From Candidatus Firestoneibacteriota bacterium (lineage in GTDB: Bacteria; JACRDZ01), in assembly GCA_016212735.1 (NCBI GenBank), contig JACRDZ010000002.1:1-8189 (forward strand): 8,189 bases of DNA, read 5' to 3'. Shown here in pieces: positions 7,660-8,189 of this stretch. The translations under genes were made by a program, and so were the position numbers. Under the pieces are notes generated by a model. It did not search any database and was not told the origin of the DNA. It saw only the letters and a program-made list of their open reading frames with translations. Within the stretch, counting starts at the first letter, position 1; every line of letters begins with the position of its first letter.

Positions 7660-7893
7660 CTATTCTATACTTTCATATTTAAAATATATGTCTCGTATAT
7701 GCCTTAACCAATTATCTATCAATCCATGAGAATCTTTTTCCATTGCAGCTTTAACTCCGCCACAACCATAATGCCCACATACGATTATATGTTTTACTTT
7801 TAGTATTTCTATTCCATATTGAATTACACTAAGACAATTCATGTCAGTATGAATCACTAAATTCGATACATTTCTATGAACAAACAACTCTCC
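7660..7893 (-). pseudogene. Beta-carbonic anhydrase remnant, truncated at both ends
   Basis: The 77 codons from GELFVHRN to the TAG stop match the middle of bacterial beta-carbonic anhydrases (Can/CynT class), which interconvert CO2 and bicarbonate at a zinc site. Recognisable are [42 protein letters not shown] and [14 protein letters not shown]. The HxxC zinc ligands within GHYGCGG are present. About 45 N-terminal residues, including the CxDxR motif with the first zinc Cys and the catalytic Asp, are missing. Homology breaks just before the Gly codon at 7891-7893, with a TAA three codons further upstream. The last 90-100 residues are also missing, and no frame downstream of the TAG resumes the match. 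The only possible start is a TTG at 7885-7887 without a clear ribosome site. It should be inactive. The broken 5' end faces the element-like sequence at 7941-8189. Confidence 0.88.
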
Positions 7894-7940
7894 GATGATA
7901 TATTATATCACTTTAAAATAAAATGTTGTATTTTTTATGG

Positions 7941-7974
7941 GGTGTACGACAAAAAAATAGGTATACTTGACAAA
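7941..7974. repeat. Near-direct repeat GGTRTAC...GACAAA
   Basis: GGTGTACGACAAA (7941-7953) recurs as GGTATACTTGACAAA (7960-7974) with one substitution and a 2-base insertion, at a period of about 19 bases. The second copy contains the -35 box of the promoter at 7967-7995. Such paired motifs could be transposase or regulator binding sites near an element end. The terminal inverted repeat partner lies outside the window, so this is inference. Confidence 0.4.
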
Positions 7975-7995
7975 GTCTTTTAATTGTCCTATTAT
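7967..7995 (+). promoter_or_regulatory. Strong sigma70-type promoter of the 8035 ORF
   Basis: TTGACA (7967-7972) is a perfect -35 and TATTAT (7990-7995) matches the -10 at 5 of 6, with the ideal 17-base spacer. The predicted start is near 8001-8003, giving a leader of about 33 bases before the ATG at 8035. The -10 box lies inside the left arm of the inverted repeat 7987-8027, so a protein bound to that dyad would block it, and the native transcript would lack the left arm. Confidence 0.65.
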
Positions 7996-8027
7996 CTGAA
8001 TGTTTAATACACAAACAGATAATAGGA
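7987..8027. promoter_or_regulatory. Perfect 12-base inverted repeat overlapping the -10 box and the Shine-Dalgarno sequence
   Basis: TCCTATTATCTG (7987-7998) and CAGATAATAGGA (8016-8027) are exact reverse complements with a 17-base loop. AATT on each outer side (7982-7985 and 8030-8033) could extend the stem past a small bulge. The right arm covers most of the Shine-Dalgarno AGGAGG (8024-8029) of the following ORF. In an RNA containing both arms the ribosome site would be paired. In an RNA starting at the predicted start near 8002 only the right arm is present. Alternatively the dyad is a repressor operator. Confidence 0.75.
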
Positions 8028-8034
8028 GGAATTC

Positions 8035-8189
8035 ATGAAAGAGACAATTAATGATTTAGAGAACAGAAGAAAATTATTGTATGATGAAGTTGAAAAACTT
8101 GGGGATTTTAGGCGTGGAACAATTTCAGTAAATTATCGTAAATGTGGGAAAAAGAATTGCGCTTGTGCAAAAGAAGGGCATCCTGGACA
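8035..8189 (+). CDS. Cys-rich small protein of DUF6788 type, partial (3' end beyond window)
   Basis: The ORF has an ATG at 8035 with an excellent AGGAGG (8024-8029) and is open to the window end, giving 51 complete codons. After a charged helical start (about 1-22) comes RRGTISVNYRKCGKKNCACA (26-45) followed by KEGHPG. Cys37, Cys42, Cys44 and His49 suggest a small zinc-binding knuckle. From memory, the RRG...YRKCGK..C.CA...HPG pattern is that of DUF6788-type proteins of roughly 100-130 residues, often encoded next to transposases. No function is established to my knowledge. The context, a broken gene on the left and a self-contained promoter with a protective hairpin, suggests the first gene of an insertion element. 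The transposase itself would lie to the right, outside the window. Confidence 0.7.
   Translation, partial: MKETINDLENRRKLLYDEVEKLGDFRRGTISVNYRKCGKKNCACAKEGHPG

Noticed and set aside
1..8189. tRNA, rRNA, CRISPR array or riboswitch.
   Set aside because: No cloverleaf, rRNA core sequence, regularly spaced repeat-spacer pattern or known aptamer consensus was seen on either strand.

Overview
The window is AT-rich bacterial chromosomal DNA with tightly packed genes. It carries the 3' part of a division and cell wall (dcw) cluster, in the order murB, ddl, ftsQ, ftsA, ftsZ. Two further genes on the same strand follow: a TPR-repeat protein and a YajQ-family nucleotide-binding protein. A convergent lipoprotein gene with BamD-like TPR character points to a Gram-negative (diderm) host. 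No gene here fixes the phylum. The gene order and base composition would suit an uncultured diderm lineage, but that is a guess.

Layout. Positions 1-312 hold no supportable gene. They contain two clusters of short intergenic repeats and a small hairpin, ending in a good ribosome binding site for murB. Positions 313-5547 are the dcw block, with gaps of 1 to 27 bases, so it is probably one transcription unit. MurB and Ddl make UDP-MurNAc and D-Ala-D-Ala for peptidoglycan precursors. FtsQ, FtsA and FtsZ build the division ring: FtsZ polymerises, FtsA anchors it to the membrane, and FtsQ links it to the periplasmic divisome. A sigma70-like promoter in the 77-base gap after ftsZ probably drives the TPR gene (5625-6389), and yajQ (6426-6917) follows it. 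The lipoprotein gene (6920-7471, minus strand) converges on yajQ with a 2-base gap and has its own promoter near 7568-7597.

Positions 7472-8189 are accessory in character. A beta-carbonic anhydrase remnant (7660-7893, minus strand) keeps only the middle of the protein and has lost both ends. About 40 bases beyond its broken 5' end begins what looks like the left flank of an insertion element. This has a near-consensus promoter (TTGACA, 17 bases, TATTAT), a perfect 12-base inverted repeat whose right arm contains the Shine-Dalgarno sequence, and a small Cys-rich ORF (8035 to the window end) resembling the DUF6788-type proteins encoded beside transposases.

The most interesting observation is the geometry of that promoter and hairpin. 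Transcripts from the element's own promoter should start after the left arm and leave the ribosome site free. Read-through transcripts from outside would fold and mask it. This is the logic known from IS10 and IS50 for protection against activation by neighbouring transcription. The rest of the window is largely conventional.
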